This document shows positions 27,199-34,301 of a DNA stretch of 64,000 nucleotides, piece after piece. Each line of letters opens with the position of its first letter. The first letter of the stretch is position 1. Origin of the DNA: UBA1444 sp964521625 (GTDB lineage Bacteria > Bacillota > Negativicutes > UBA1444). The stretch spans positions 3,957 through 67,956 of the forward strand of contig CAZFSM010000021.1 in NCBI GenBank assembly GCA_964521625.1, given 5' to 3'. A program made the translations under genes and the position numbers. The notes under the pieces were generated by a model. That model was not told the DNA's origin and did no database searches. It was given only the letters and a program-made list of their open reading frames with translations.

Positions 27199-27601
27199 AA
27201 CGGACAGCCAGTGACAAAATATTTTGCGTCCCGCTACGGCTATAATGAACGTCGTCGAGCATCCGGCGGATTAAAAAAACACCGAGCCCGCCTACCTGAC
27301 GATTTTCCAGCTCTGCCTTGATATCCGGCGTCTCCATCGCCATCGGGTCAAATGGCACGCCGGAATCAATCAGTTTAATTCGAAACATCTCGGCTTCACG
27401 GGAAATCTGAACGATGACTTCACCCGGTGGAATTTCATAGGCGTAGCTGCAAATATTGGCAGTCGCCTCTTCCACAGCCAATTCAAGGTGCATGATCCGT
27501 TTGGGGTGAACACCAAAGGATTCCGCTGTCGCCGAGACAAATTCCACCATCGCGGGAATGGCCTCCAGCTTTGCCACAAACGTTTGTTCAACGGTTTCCA
27601 T
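27185..27601 (-). CDS. RsbW-like serine kinase / anti-sigma factor
   Basis: A 138-residue GHKL ATPase. The N box is LELAVEEATANICSYAY with its Asn, G1 is LIDSGVPFDP and G2 GGLGVFLIRRMLDD. In partner switching such a protein binds a target such as a sigma factor, or phosphorylates the STAS partner. The ATG at 27601 has GGAGGAG eight bases upstream, so I prefer it to GTG 27610. The STAS gene is immediately upstream and the PP2C phosphatase downstream. No sigma factor gene is near, so the output is either a distant sigma factor or some other protein. Confidence 0.9.
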   Translation of the reverse strand: METVEQTFVAKLEAIPAMVEFVSATAESFGVHPKRIMHLELAVEEATANICSYAYEIPPGEVIVQISREAEMFRIKLIDSGVPFDPMAMETPDIKAELENRQVGGLGVFLIRRMLDDVHYSRSGTQNILSLAVRYGEK

Positions 27602-27606
27602 CTGAC

Positions 27607-27939
27607 TCACTCCTCCGCCATTGCTTGCGTCACATCGGGGAACACGCGCAGAATGTTGTCAAAACCGGATACGGTGACTACTTCCTCTACTAGTCCGGAC
27701 AAGGAGCACAGTGACAGGCTGCCGTTTTGCGCCTTCAATTTTTTTGTGGCAGCCAAAATGCTGCGCAAGCCGGCGCTGCTGATGTATTCAAGCCCGCCCA
27801 GGTCCAGGATGAAGCGGCGCTGCCCTTGTTCAATCCATTGCATGCATTCTTGTTCAAACTGGCTCGAGTTGCTGATATCCAGACGGCCCTCCAACTTCAC
27901 TACCCAATAACCCTTTTCTTCTTGTGTTTTTACATTCAT
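27607..27939 (-). CDS. STAS-domain anti-sigma factor antagonist (RsbV-like)
   Basis: A 110-residue single STAS domain. LEGRLDISNSSQFE and LDLGGLEYISSAGLRSILAA are diagnostic, the latter holding the serine normally phosphorylated by RsbW-type kinases. ATG 27939 has GGAG ten bases upstream and is preferred over GTG 27948. It sits 26 bases after the aminotransferase gene and 5 bases before the RsbW-like gene, so kinase, substrate and phosphatase are all encoded within 3.7 kb of one operon. Confidence 0.92.
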   Translation of the reverse strand: MNVKTQEEKGYWVVKLEGRLDISNSSQFEQECMQWIEQGQRRFILDLGGLEYISSAGLRSILAATKKLKAQNGSLSLCSLSGLVEEVVTVSGFDNILRVFPDVTQAMAEE

Positions 27940-27974
27940 GTTTGTCACTCTCCATTATTTATTCTACTGAACAA

Positions 27975-29096
27975 TCAAACCGGTAAAATCTTTTTCAATC
28001 CGTCCACCAGTTTCTCCATCACCGGTAACGTTCCCAAGGTGACCCGGATGTGGTTGGGAAAGCGGAATCCGGTCATTGAGCGGACCATCAGCCCCTGAGT
28101 CATCAGTTTGCGGTAAGCCAACGTGTCGCTCATTGGCAGCCGAATCATCATATAGTTTGCCTCACCGGCCAGATGGAACAAGCCCAGTTTTTCCAGTTCG
28201 CCATCAAGGAACGCTCTAGCCTCGCGAACCATCGCCCGAGTCCTGGCGACATGCTCTTCAGCATCTTCCAGCGAACCGAGCGCCGCTTGCTGGGCAAATG
28301 TGTTCACGGAATAAACGACGCAAGTGCGACGGACCACCTCAATCAGTTTTTCCGCTCCCGCCATGAAACCGATTCGCAGCCCGGCCAGGGCAAACATCTT
28401 GGAAAACGTGCGAAACACAAGCAAATTCGGATATTCGTGTAACAACTTCATCCCATTGGGAAAATCGGCCGCCTCGACAAATTCGCAGTAGGCCTCATCG
28501 AGCACCACGATCTGCCTGCCATCGATCCGGTCGAGGAACTGGCGCAGTTTGTCCTCGCTCCAGTAACTGCCGGTCGGGTTGTTGGGACTGCAGAGAAAGA
28601 TCACCTTGGTCCGCGCGTCAATCGCCGCCAACATTGCTGCCGCATCAAACCCGTAATCCTCGCCCAGCGGCGCCAGGCGGGCTTCATAGCCGGAGAACTC
28701 GGCCACCCACTCATACACCGCGAAGGTCTTGTCGGCAGTGATGATATTATCGCCTTCCTGGCAAAACGCCTTGATCACGAACGCAATCACTTCGTTCGCG
28801 CCATTGCCGACGATAAACGAATCCGGCGAAAGACCGAACCGCGCCGCCAGCTTCGTCCGCAAATGGAAAGCGTCCCCGCTCGGATAGACCGATGCCTGAA
28901 ACAGATCCATCGCCGCCAAGGCTTCCAGCGCTTTTGGCGACGGCCCCAGCGCGTTTTCGTTATTATTCAGGCGATAAATCAATGGACACCCGAACATCTG
29001 TCGCAACACGTCGTCGGGTTTGCTGGGAATGTAAGGCTCGATGGTCTGAATATGGCGCGGAACCAGCGATTCCAGCGGTGGAAACGAACCGGGCAC
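27975..29096 (-). CDS. Histidinol-phosphate aminotransferase-like PLP enzyme
   Basis: A 373-residue class I/II aminotransferase of the HisC branch. LNNNENALGPSP binds substrate, CSPNNPTG and DEAYCEF flank the cofactor ring, and the Schiff-base lysine is in FRTFSKMFALAGLRIGF. GTG 29096 has GGAGG eight bases upstream. No other histidine genes are present and the neighbours are signalling and hydroxylase genes, so it is probably recruited to transaminate a precursor or product of this operon, for example an aromatic or imidazole-like keto compound. Family certain, substrate not. Confidence 0.88.
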   Translation of the reverse strand: MPGSFPPLESLVPRHIQTIEPYIPSKPDDVLRQMFGCPLIYRLNNNENALGPSPKALEALAAMDLFQASVYPSGDAFHLRTKLAARFGLSPDSFIVGNGANEVIAFVIKAFCQEGDNIITADKTFAVYEWVAEFSGYEARLAPLGEDYGFDAAAMLAAIDARTKVIFLCSPNNPTGSYWSEDKLRQFLDRIDGRQIVVLDEAYCEFVEAADFPNGMKLLHEYPNLLVFRTFSKMFALAGLRIGFMAGAEKLIEVVRRTCVVYSVNTFAQQAALGSLEDAEEHVARTRAMVREARAFLDGELEKLGLFHLAGEANYMMIRLPMSDTLAYRKLMTQGLMVRSMTGFRFPNHIRVTLGTLPVMEKLVDGLKKILPV

Positions 29097-29099
29097 TGC

Positions 29100-30359
29100 C
29101 TACGCCTCCCCCCGCTGTGTCCAGACCAACACGTCACCCTTGCCGCCCCAGGGTAAAATGTACTGCGGCGCAAAGCCGCTATCCAGCAAGGCGGGACTCA
29201 GGATTGCCTGACCGGCCTCGCCGGCATCCAGCTGGAAAACGATCTCGCTAAACCCGGCCTGCCGCAAGGCCACGACGTGTTGTTTCAATACAGCGGTCGC
29301 ATCGTCTCCCACCCAGAGCGCCGTCAGGACTACCTGGCCGGCGGCACGGTTCATCCGGGCCGAAAACGCCGATCGGGCCGAATGAGCTTCGCCCTGACTT
29401 TCCACCAGATGCAGCTGGCGCGGCAGATACAGCCGCTCGATTTCCGCCTGATAAAACCCGACGATGGCGGGATGAAGGTAGGCCACCGTGCCATTATCCT
29501 CTTCCAGTTGGCGATACAGGACCGAACCCTCTGGATTCAGCGACTCGAAAAATCCGCTCGGCATTCCGCTTGGCGGTTGTTGCACCACCAGGCAAAGCAA
29601 TCCCTGACGGGCCAGTTTGGCCAGACAGGCTTCCACCGCCTGCGTCGCCAACCGGGGCTGGTCGCAGAAAACAAAAGGTCCATAAGCCTCAGCCATCTTG
29701 TTGTGGCAATGCCACAGCATACCGGCGCCGAGGTTGCCTTTGCCGTCGACCAGCAAGGCCGCGCCGTATTCGCCGAGCAAAACCATGTCGGCCAGTTTGC
29801 CGGGAAACTGAAACTGCGGCGGCGCCTTGACACCATATTTCGACCAAACCCGCGTCGCAAACTGCTTGAGCAGCTCCGCTTCCGGCGGGACAAGGCGGAA
29901 GCTCCCGCTGGCGGTGAAATCCGTTAGCACATCCTTGGCCGGCGGGTAAACCTTCTCTTTGATAAAATGCACACCCATTTCCGCGTCTTCGGCCGAAATC
30001 CGGAGCTGATCGACCGTCCGCGCCGCCAGCAACAACCCCATCTCGTCAAGCGACTTTTCATCGTCGGAGGAAACCGTCGCGGTGATATTGAATGCTTCCA
30101 CCGGCAGACCGCCGCGCTGGAACCGGCAGACCACCTCGGCGTAATAGCCGGCGTAGCGGCAACTCAGCCGCAACCGGTGTCCCGCTCCGCTCCGGTTGGT
30201 CAGAAAAGAATACACTTCCTCTACCGCCAAAGCCAAGTGCATCGCCTCGCCCCGGCCCATGCCGAAAGCTTGCACCGCCTGCTCGACACAGCCGGTCGCC
30301 AGAGGCAAAAACTGGGCCTGAAACGGCATCTGCAGTTCTATCGTCTGTTTGTGTGGCAT
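29100..30359 (-). CDS. Degenerate RsbW-like HATPase fused to GNAT-like domain
   Basis: A 419-residue fusion. Residues 1-140 follow the RsbW fold (MHLALAVEEVYSFLTN, MGLLLAARTVDQL), but the N-box Asn position is a Phe and no DxGxG box exists, so ATP binding is doubtful. Residues 165-419 resemble the second half of the duplicated GNAT proteins of this operon (linker IERLYLPRQLHLVES, C-terminal LLDSGFAPQYILPWGG). The gene lies three bases after the hydroxylase FAD-subunit gene and three before the aminotransferase gene. I know no characterised protein with this layout. It could couple the partner-switching pathway to the enzymes, for example as a pseudo-kinase decoy for the STAS protein. Confidence 0.65.
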   Translation of the reverse strand: MPHKQTIELQMPFQAQFLPLATGCVEQAVQAFGMGRGEAMHLALAVEEVYSFLTNRSGAGHRLRLSCRYAGYYAEVVCRFQRGGLPVEAFNITATVSSDDEKSLDEMGLLLAARTVDQLRISAEDAEMGVHFIKEKVYPPAKDVLTDFTASGSFRLVPPEAELLKQFATRVWSKYGVKAPPQFQFPGKLADMVLLGEYGAALLVDGKGNLGAGMLWHCHNKMAEAYGPFVFCDQPRLATQAVEACLAKLARQGLLCLVVQQPPSGMPSGFFESLNPEGSVLYRQLEEDNGTVAYLHPAIVGFYQAEIERLYLPRQLHLVESQGEAHSARSAFSARMNRAAGQVVLTALWVGDDATAVLKQHVVALRQAGFSEIVFQLDAGEAGQAILSPALLDSGFAPQYILPWGGKGDVLVWTQRGEA

Positions 30360-30362
30360 CGT

Positions 30363-31217
30363 TTATTCCTCCCCCATGCCGGTCGGTGTCGCCAGTAGCT
30401 TCAGCAGCAGGTTGCCGGCCAAACTGCGACGGTAGTCGGCGCTAGCCCTGACATCGTCAATCGGGCTGACCGCCTGCCTCACCATCGCCCCGGCTTGCCG
30501 CAAAGCTGCCTCCGACAATGGTTTGCCAAGCAAATGGGCTTCCACTTCCGGCGCCGTGACCACCGTCGGTCCAACACTGCCCCAAGCCAGCCGGATCGTT
30601 TGTAACGTGCCATCCGCCGCTGTCCGGTACACCGCCGCCAGACTGGTCACGGCAATCGCCAGCGCTTTGCGTTTACCGACCTTGTGATAAACGGAAACCG
30701 TGCCTTGCGGCAATCGCGGCAAGCGGATGCCGCTGACAAACTCACCGGGCTGCAGGCAGTTTTGTCCCGGCCCGCTGATAAAATCGGCTACCGGCAGGAT
30801 ACGGCATCCCGCCGGGCCGACAATGTCAACTTTGGCGCCCAAGACAATCAATGGCGGCAAACTGTCCGCCGCCGGCGAGGCCGAGCAGATATTGCCGACC
30901 AGTGTCGCCGCATGGCGGATCGGCGGTGAAGCCAGCTCGTTCAACGCCTGATATAGACCGCGATATTCCGTCTGAATCACGGCGTTGTCCAGCAGTTGCT
31001 GCTGCGTCACCGCCGCGCCGATGCAAAATTCGTCTTGCTGCCAGCCGGTCTGTTGCAGTTCGGACAGTTGCTCCAGGCAAAATACGGCCGGGATCTGTTG
31101 CCCAGATTGTCGCAGCTTAACCAGCAAATCAGTGCCGCCGGCCATGATCCGGCCCTGGGGGATCTCTGTCAGCTGCGTCTGCAATTCTTTAAGGGTCTGG
31201 GGAAACAAAACCTGCAT
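30363..31217 (-). CDS. Xanthine dehydrogenase-family FAD-binding subunit
   Basis: A 284-residue FAD subunit (CoxM/XdhB type). MAGGTDLLVKLRQ near residues 30-45 is the flavin loop, and ATLVGNICSASPAADSLPPLIVLGA is the second FAD contact. A CO_deh_flav_C domain ends the protein. The start ATG 31217 overlaps the 2Fe-2S subunit stop by one base (TGATG). It passes electrons from the iron-sulfur subunit to NAD or another acceptor. No maturation genes such as xdhC or mocA adjoin it. Confidence 0.92.
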   Translation of the reverse strand: MQVLFPQTLKELQTQLTEIPQGRIMAGGTDLLVKLRQSGQQIPAVFCLEQLSELQQTGWQQDEFCIGAAVTQQQLLDNAVIQTEYRGLYQALNELASPPIRHAATLVGNICSASPAADSLPPLIVLGAKVDIVGPAGCRILPVADFISGPGQNCLQPGEFVSGIRLPRLPQGTVSVYHKVGKRKALAIAVTSLAAVYRTAADGTLQTIRLAWGSVGPTVVTAPEVEAHLLGKPLSEAALRQAGAMVRQAVSPIDDVRASADYRRSLAGNLLLKLLATPTGMGEE

Positions 31218-31690
31218 CAGCGCTGCCCCCCTCTCAGGCTGGCAGCCGCTGCCATCACCGCGTCGATGATTTTCTGGTAACCGGTGCAGCGGCATAGATT
31301 GCCGCTCAGTTCATGGCGGACCTGTTCGCGGCTCGGTTGGGGAATCCGCCGCAGCAAGTCCAGCGTCGCCAGAATCATCCCCGGCGTGCAAAAACCGCAT
31401 TGCACCGCGCCGTGTTCAATAAAAGCCTGCTGCACGACTGCCGCGTCGGCCTGCGCCGCCGCAGCTTCGATCGTCAGGACTGTGCGCCCTTGCAACTGAG
31501 CCGCCAGCATCAGGCACGACAATTGACTTTGTCCATCGACCAGAATCGTACAGGCGCCGCACTCACCAGAACCACAGCATTCTTTGGTTCCTACCAATTT
31601 GAGATCTTCGCGCAACAGATCGACGGCCCGTCTATCAGCCGCGACTTCCAGCGATACCTGTTGCCCGTTCAATGTAAAGGATAGATTCAT
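31217..31690 (-). CDS. Xanthine dehydrogenase-family [2Fe-2S] subunit
   Basis: A 157-residue two-cluster ferredoxin subunit. The N-terminal plant-type cluster has Cys in GTKECCGSGECGACTILVDG and a later Cys in SQLSCLMLA. The C-terminal cluster has GAVQCGFCTPGMI and NLCRCTGYQKI. All eight ligands are visible. ATG overlaps the stop of the molybdenum subunit in ATGA fashion. It forms the usual alpha-beta-gamma hydroxylase with its neighbours. Confidence 0.95.
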   Translation of the reverse strand: MNLSFTLNGQQVSLEVAADRRAVDLLREDLKLVGTKECCGSGECGACTILVDGQSQLSCLMLAAQLQGRTVLTIEAAAAQADAAVVQQAFIEHGAVQCGFCTPGMILATLDLLRRIPQPSREQVRHELSGNLCRCTGYQKIIDAVMAAAASLRGGQR

Positions 31691-34032
31691 CGCATGGCCT
31701 CCTGTCCGGTCTGCCGCAGCGCTGCCAGTACTTTTTCCGCATTTAGCGTGCCGCCGGCAATCCGCCGACCGGTCGCCGCAGCCAGTGCATTGGCGACAGC
31801 CGGCAATACGGCGTCAATGCCGATTTCGCCAACACCTTTCATGCCAAACGGTCCGGCCGGTTCATGCGAACTCACCGGTACTGTCAACATGTCAGGAACA
31901 TCCAACGAGGTCGGCAAAATGTAGGTACTGAGGTCACCGGTCTTGATACGGCCCTGCTCGACGGTAAATTCTTCGAACAGTGCGTAACCCAGCCCCTGGG
32001 CCGCGCCTCCCTGCACCTGTTGTTCGTACAGCTGGGGATTGAGCACCCGCCCGGCGTCGATGCAGCTCAGCAACTCGCAGACTTCGGTTTCGCCGGTCAA
32101 AGTATCCACTTCCAGCGCCGCCATCTGCACGCCATAGGAAGCAAGCCGGTGGGGAAAACCGTGCATACGCAGATTCACGCCGCTGTCGAGCGGCTGGTCA
32201 TTGACCGGCGCGGTATAGGAAGCGGTAGCCATTCGTTCTGTCGCATCCATCAGCGTCGCCACGAGCGGCAGCGGCAGACTGCGCCCGGAAGGAACATGCT
32301 GAAGCCGCCCCGGCAGTAGCGACATATCTTCCAGTTTCACGCTGTGCAGCAGCTGAAACGAAACCATCAGCGCCGCCCGGGCTTTGATCCGTTCGCCGAG
32401 CAACTCCGCCGCCCGGATCATCGCATTGCCGTAGGTAAAGGTCGTCCGGCTGGCCGAGGCCGAACCCGAAGGCAGCGTCCTGGCCGTGTCGGGGAACACC
32501 AGTTCCATCGACTCCAGAGGTTGGCCGAGGATATGCCCGGCAATCTGCGCATAGGTGCTGGCATTGCCCTGCCCCATATCCGATACGCCGACATAGACCC
32601 GTAGTCGTCCGTCAGCGAGAAGTTCCAGTTTAGCATTGCCGCAGTCGGCAATAGCCGGACCATAGCCGATACTTTGCGCTACGGCCGCGATGCCGATGCC
32701 GCGTCGTTTGAAATGCGGCGCCGCCGCCAGCCAGCTCTGACGCTGTTGCCAGAGCGGATGACGCGCCAGTGTATCGAGGCATTCGCAAATCCCCACCGTA
32801 CCGGTCAGGTTGACGCCTGTCGGCGAGCTGTCGCCGCGCACGACGGCATTTTTTCGCCGCAGTTCGAGCGGATCAAAGCCGCCTACCTGGGCCAGTTCAT
32901 CGATCGCCTGTTCCATAGCCGCTGTCACCTGGGGCACACCAAAACCGCGAAATGCCCCGGCGACCGGATTGTTTGTATAGACCGCTGCGCCATCAATCGC
33001 CACATGGGGAATCCGATACGGCCCGCCGGCATTTTCCATCGCCAACGCAAACACTTCCGAACCGAGTGACGCATACGCGCCGGTATCGAACAGCAAGCGG
33101 GCGGACAATGCCTGCAGTTCCCCCTCTGCATTGCAGCCGAGAGTATATTCCGCCTGTAGCGGGTGACGCTTGGTTCCGGCCAGGATGCTTTCTTCGCGTG
33201 AATACCATAGTTTTACGGGGCGACCGCCGCTGTGCATCGCCGCCAGCGCCAAAAATCCCTGCACAGTAATTCCGTCCTTGCCGCCAAAACCGCCGCCCAG
33301 ACAGGGAGCAATCACATGGATTTTCGCCGGTGATACCCCAATGGCCTCAGCCAGCTCCAGTCGGTCGCGGAACGGTGTCTGGGTTGAAACGGTCATTGTC
33401 AGTGTTCCGTCGGTTTCCAGCTGCGCCACGCCGGCCTGGGTTTCCAGGAAAGCATGTTCCTGCCACGTCGTCGACACAGTCAGCGTAACCTGATACGCAG
33501 TTTGCGTCAGCGCCGCTGCCGCATCGCCGCGCCGGATTTCGCCGCCGATCAGCAGATTGCCGACTGGCCGCTGCGGATGTAAAACCGGCGAATCAGCCGC
33601 CTGCGCTAATGCAGGATCAAACAGAGCGGGCAACACCTCGTACTCGACCCGGACAGCCGCCAATGCCGCCGCCAGGGCTTCTTTACTCTCCGCCACCAAC
33701 AGCGCCACCGCATCGCCATAATGACGCACCCGTTCGTCAGAGAGAATCGGCTGGTCTTTTTCAAAAATCCCCAGCCGGTTGCTGCCTTTGATATCTTTAT
33801 AGGTCAGCGCCGCAACGACGCCGGGAATTGCCAGCGCCGCCGCCGTATCGATCGCCAGAATCCGCGCATGCGGGTGCTCCGGCCGTTTCACGCCTGCCCA
33901 CAGCAGGTCTGCCGGATAAAGGTCTGCGGCAAACACCGCAGACCCCGTCACTTTATCCGTTGCGTCCAGTCGGGTCGCGCTACAGCCGATCTCACGGACA
34001 AAACCGGCCTCAGGCTGCTTATTTTTTGACAT
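31687..34032 (-). CDS. Xanthine dehydrogenase-family molybdopterin-binding subunit
   Basis: A 781-residue molybdenum subunit. It holds the QTPFRDR and GGGFGGKDG cofactor loops, AFRGFGVPQ, MGQGNASTYAQIAG, and the catalytic Glu in MKGVGEIGIDAVLPA. It hydroxylates a carbon next to a ring nitrogen or oxidises an aldehyde, with oxygen from water. Substrate-pocket residues do not let me choose between purine, nicotinate, quinoline or other compounds. ATG 34032 overlaps the ACP gene by 14 bases. The close tie to an ACP, ligase and aminotransferase is unlike purine catabolic operons, and a heterocyclic precursor of a specialised metabolite is a reasonable guess. Confidence 0.92.
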   Translation of the reverse strand: MSKNKQPEAGFVREIGCSATRLDATDKVTGSAVFAADLYPADLLWAGVKRPEHPHARILAIDTAAALAIPGVVAALTYKDIKGSNRLGIFEKDQPILSDERVRHYGDAVALLVAESKEALAAALAAVRVEYEVLPALFDPALAQAADSPVLHPQRPVGNLLIGGEIRRGDAAAALTQTAYQVTLTVSTTWQEHAFLETQAGVAQLETDGTLTMTVSTQTPFRDRLELAEAIGVSPAKIHVIAPCLGGGFGGKDGITVQGFLALAAMHSGGRPVKLWYSREESILAGTKRHPLQAEYTLGCNAEGELQALSARLLFDTGAYASLGSEVFALAMENAGGPYRIPHVAIDGAAVYTNNPVAGAFRGFGVPQVTAAMEQAIDELAQVGGFDPLELRRKNAVVRGDSSPTGVNLTGTVGICECLDTLARHPLWQQRQSWLAAAPHFKRRGIGIAAVAQSIGYGPAIADCGNAKLELLADGRLRVYVGVSDMGQGNASTYAQIAGHILGQPLESMELVFPDTARTLPSGSASASRTTFTYGNAMIRAAELLGERIKARAALMVSFQLLHSVKLEDMSLLPGRLQHVPSGRSLPLPLVATLMDATERMATASYTAPVNDQPLDSGVNLRMHGFPHRLASYGVQMAALEVDTLTGETEVCELLSCIDAGRVLNPQLYEQQVQGGAAQGLGYALFEEFTVEQGRIKTGDLSTYILPTSLDVPDMLTVPVSSHEPAGPFGMKGVGEIGIDAVLPAVANALAAATGRRIAGGTLNAEKVLAALRQTGQEAMR

Positions 34033-34264
34033 GCTGCTCGACAAATTCGACGGCGGTAGTCAGTGTTTTCAGCTTCATCACATCGGCGCCGCGCATCTCA
34101 AACTCAAACGCCTCTTCCATGTCGGCCAGAATCCAGCTGAATGCCAACGAGTCAATCCCCAGCGTGGCCAGTTCGCCAGTTAACGTGATTGCCTCTGGTT
34201 TGACCCCGGGTACCCGTTTGACGATGATCTCCCGGAGCTTTGCTTCAATCTGTTGTCGGTTCAT
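34019..34264 (-). CDS. Acyl carrier protein (second copy)
   Basis: An 81-residue carrier with the prosthetic-group Ser in LGIDSLAFSWILADM. It is closer to the freestanding carriers of specialised metabolism than to the fatty acid ACP. GGAGG precedes the ATG by ten bases. The gene is between the acyl ligase fusion (37 bases upstream) and the molybdenum hydroxylase subunit (overlapping), so it is the natural partner for the ligase, and the bound acyl group could be the hydroxylase substrate. That order of steps is inferred. Confidence 0.9.
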   Translation of the reverse strand: MNRQQIEAKLREIIVKRVPGVKPEAITLTGELATLGIDSLAFSWILADMEEAFEFEMRGADVMKLKTLTTAVEFVEQHVKK

Positions 34265-34301
34265 CTGTCTGCAGCCTCCTTTATTATGCCATCCTAGACC
34301 C

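Noticed and set aside
27185..27939. A general-stress sigB operon
   Set aside because: Kinase, antagonist and phosphatase are present but no sigma factor gene, and the neighbours are metabolic.
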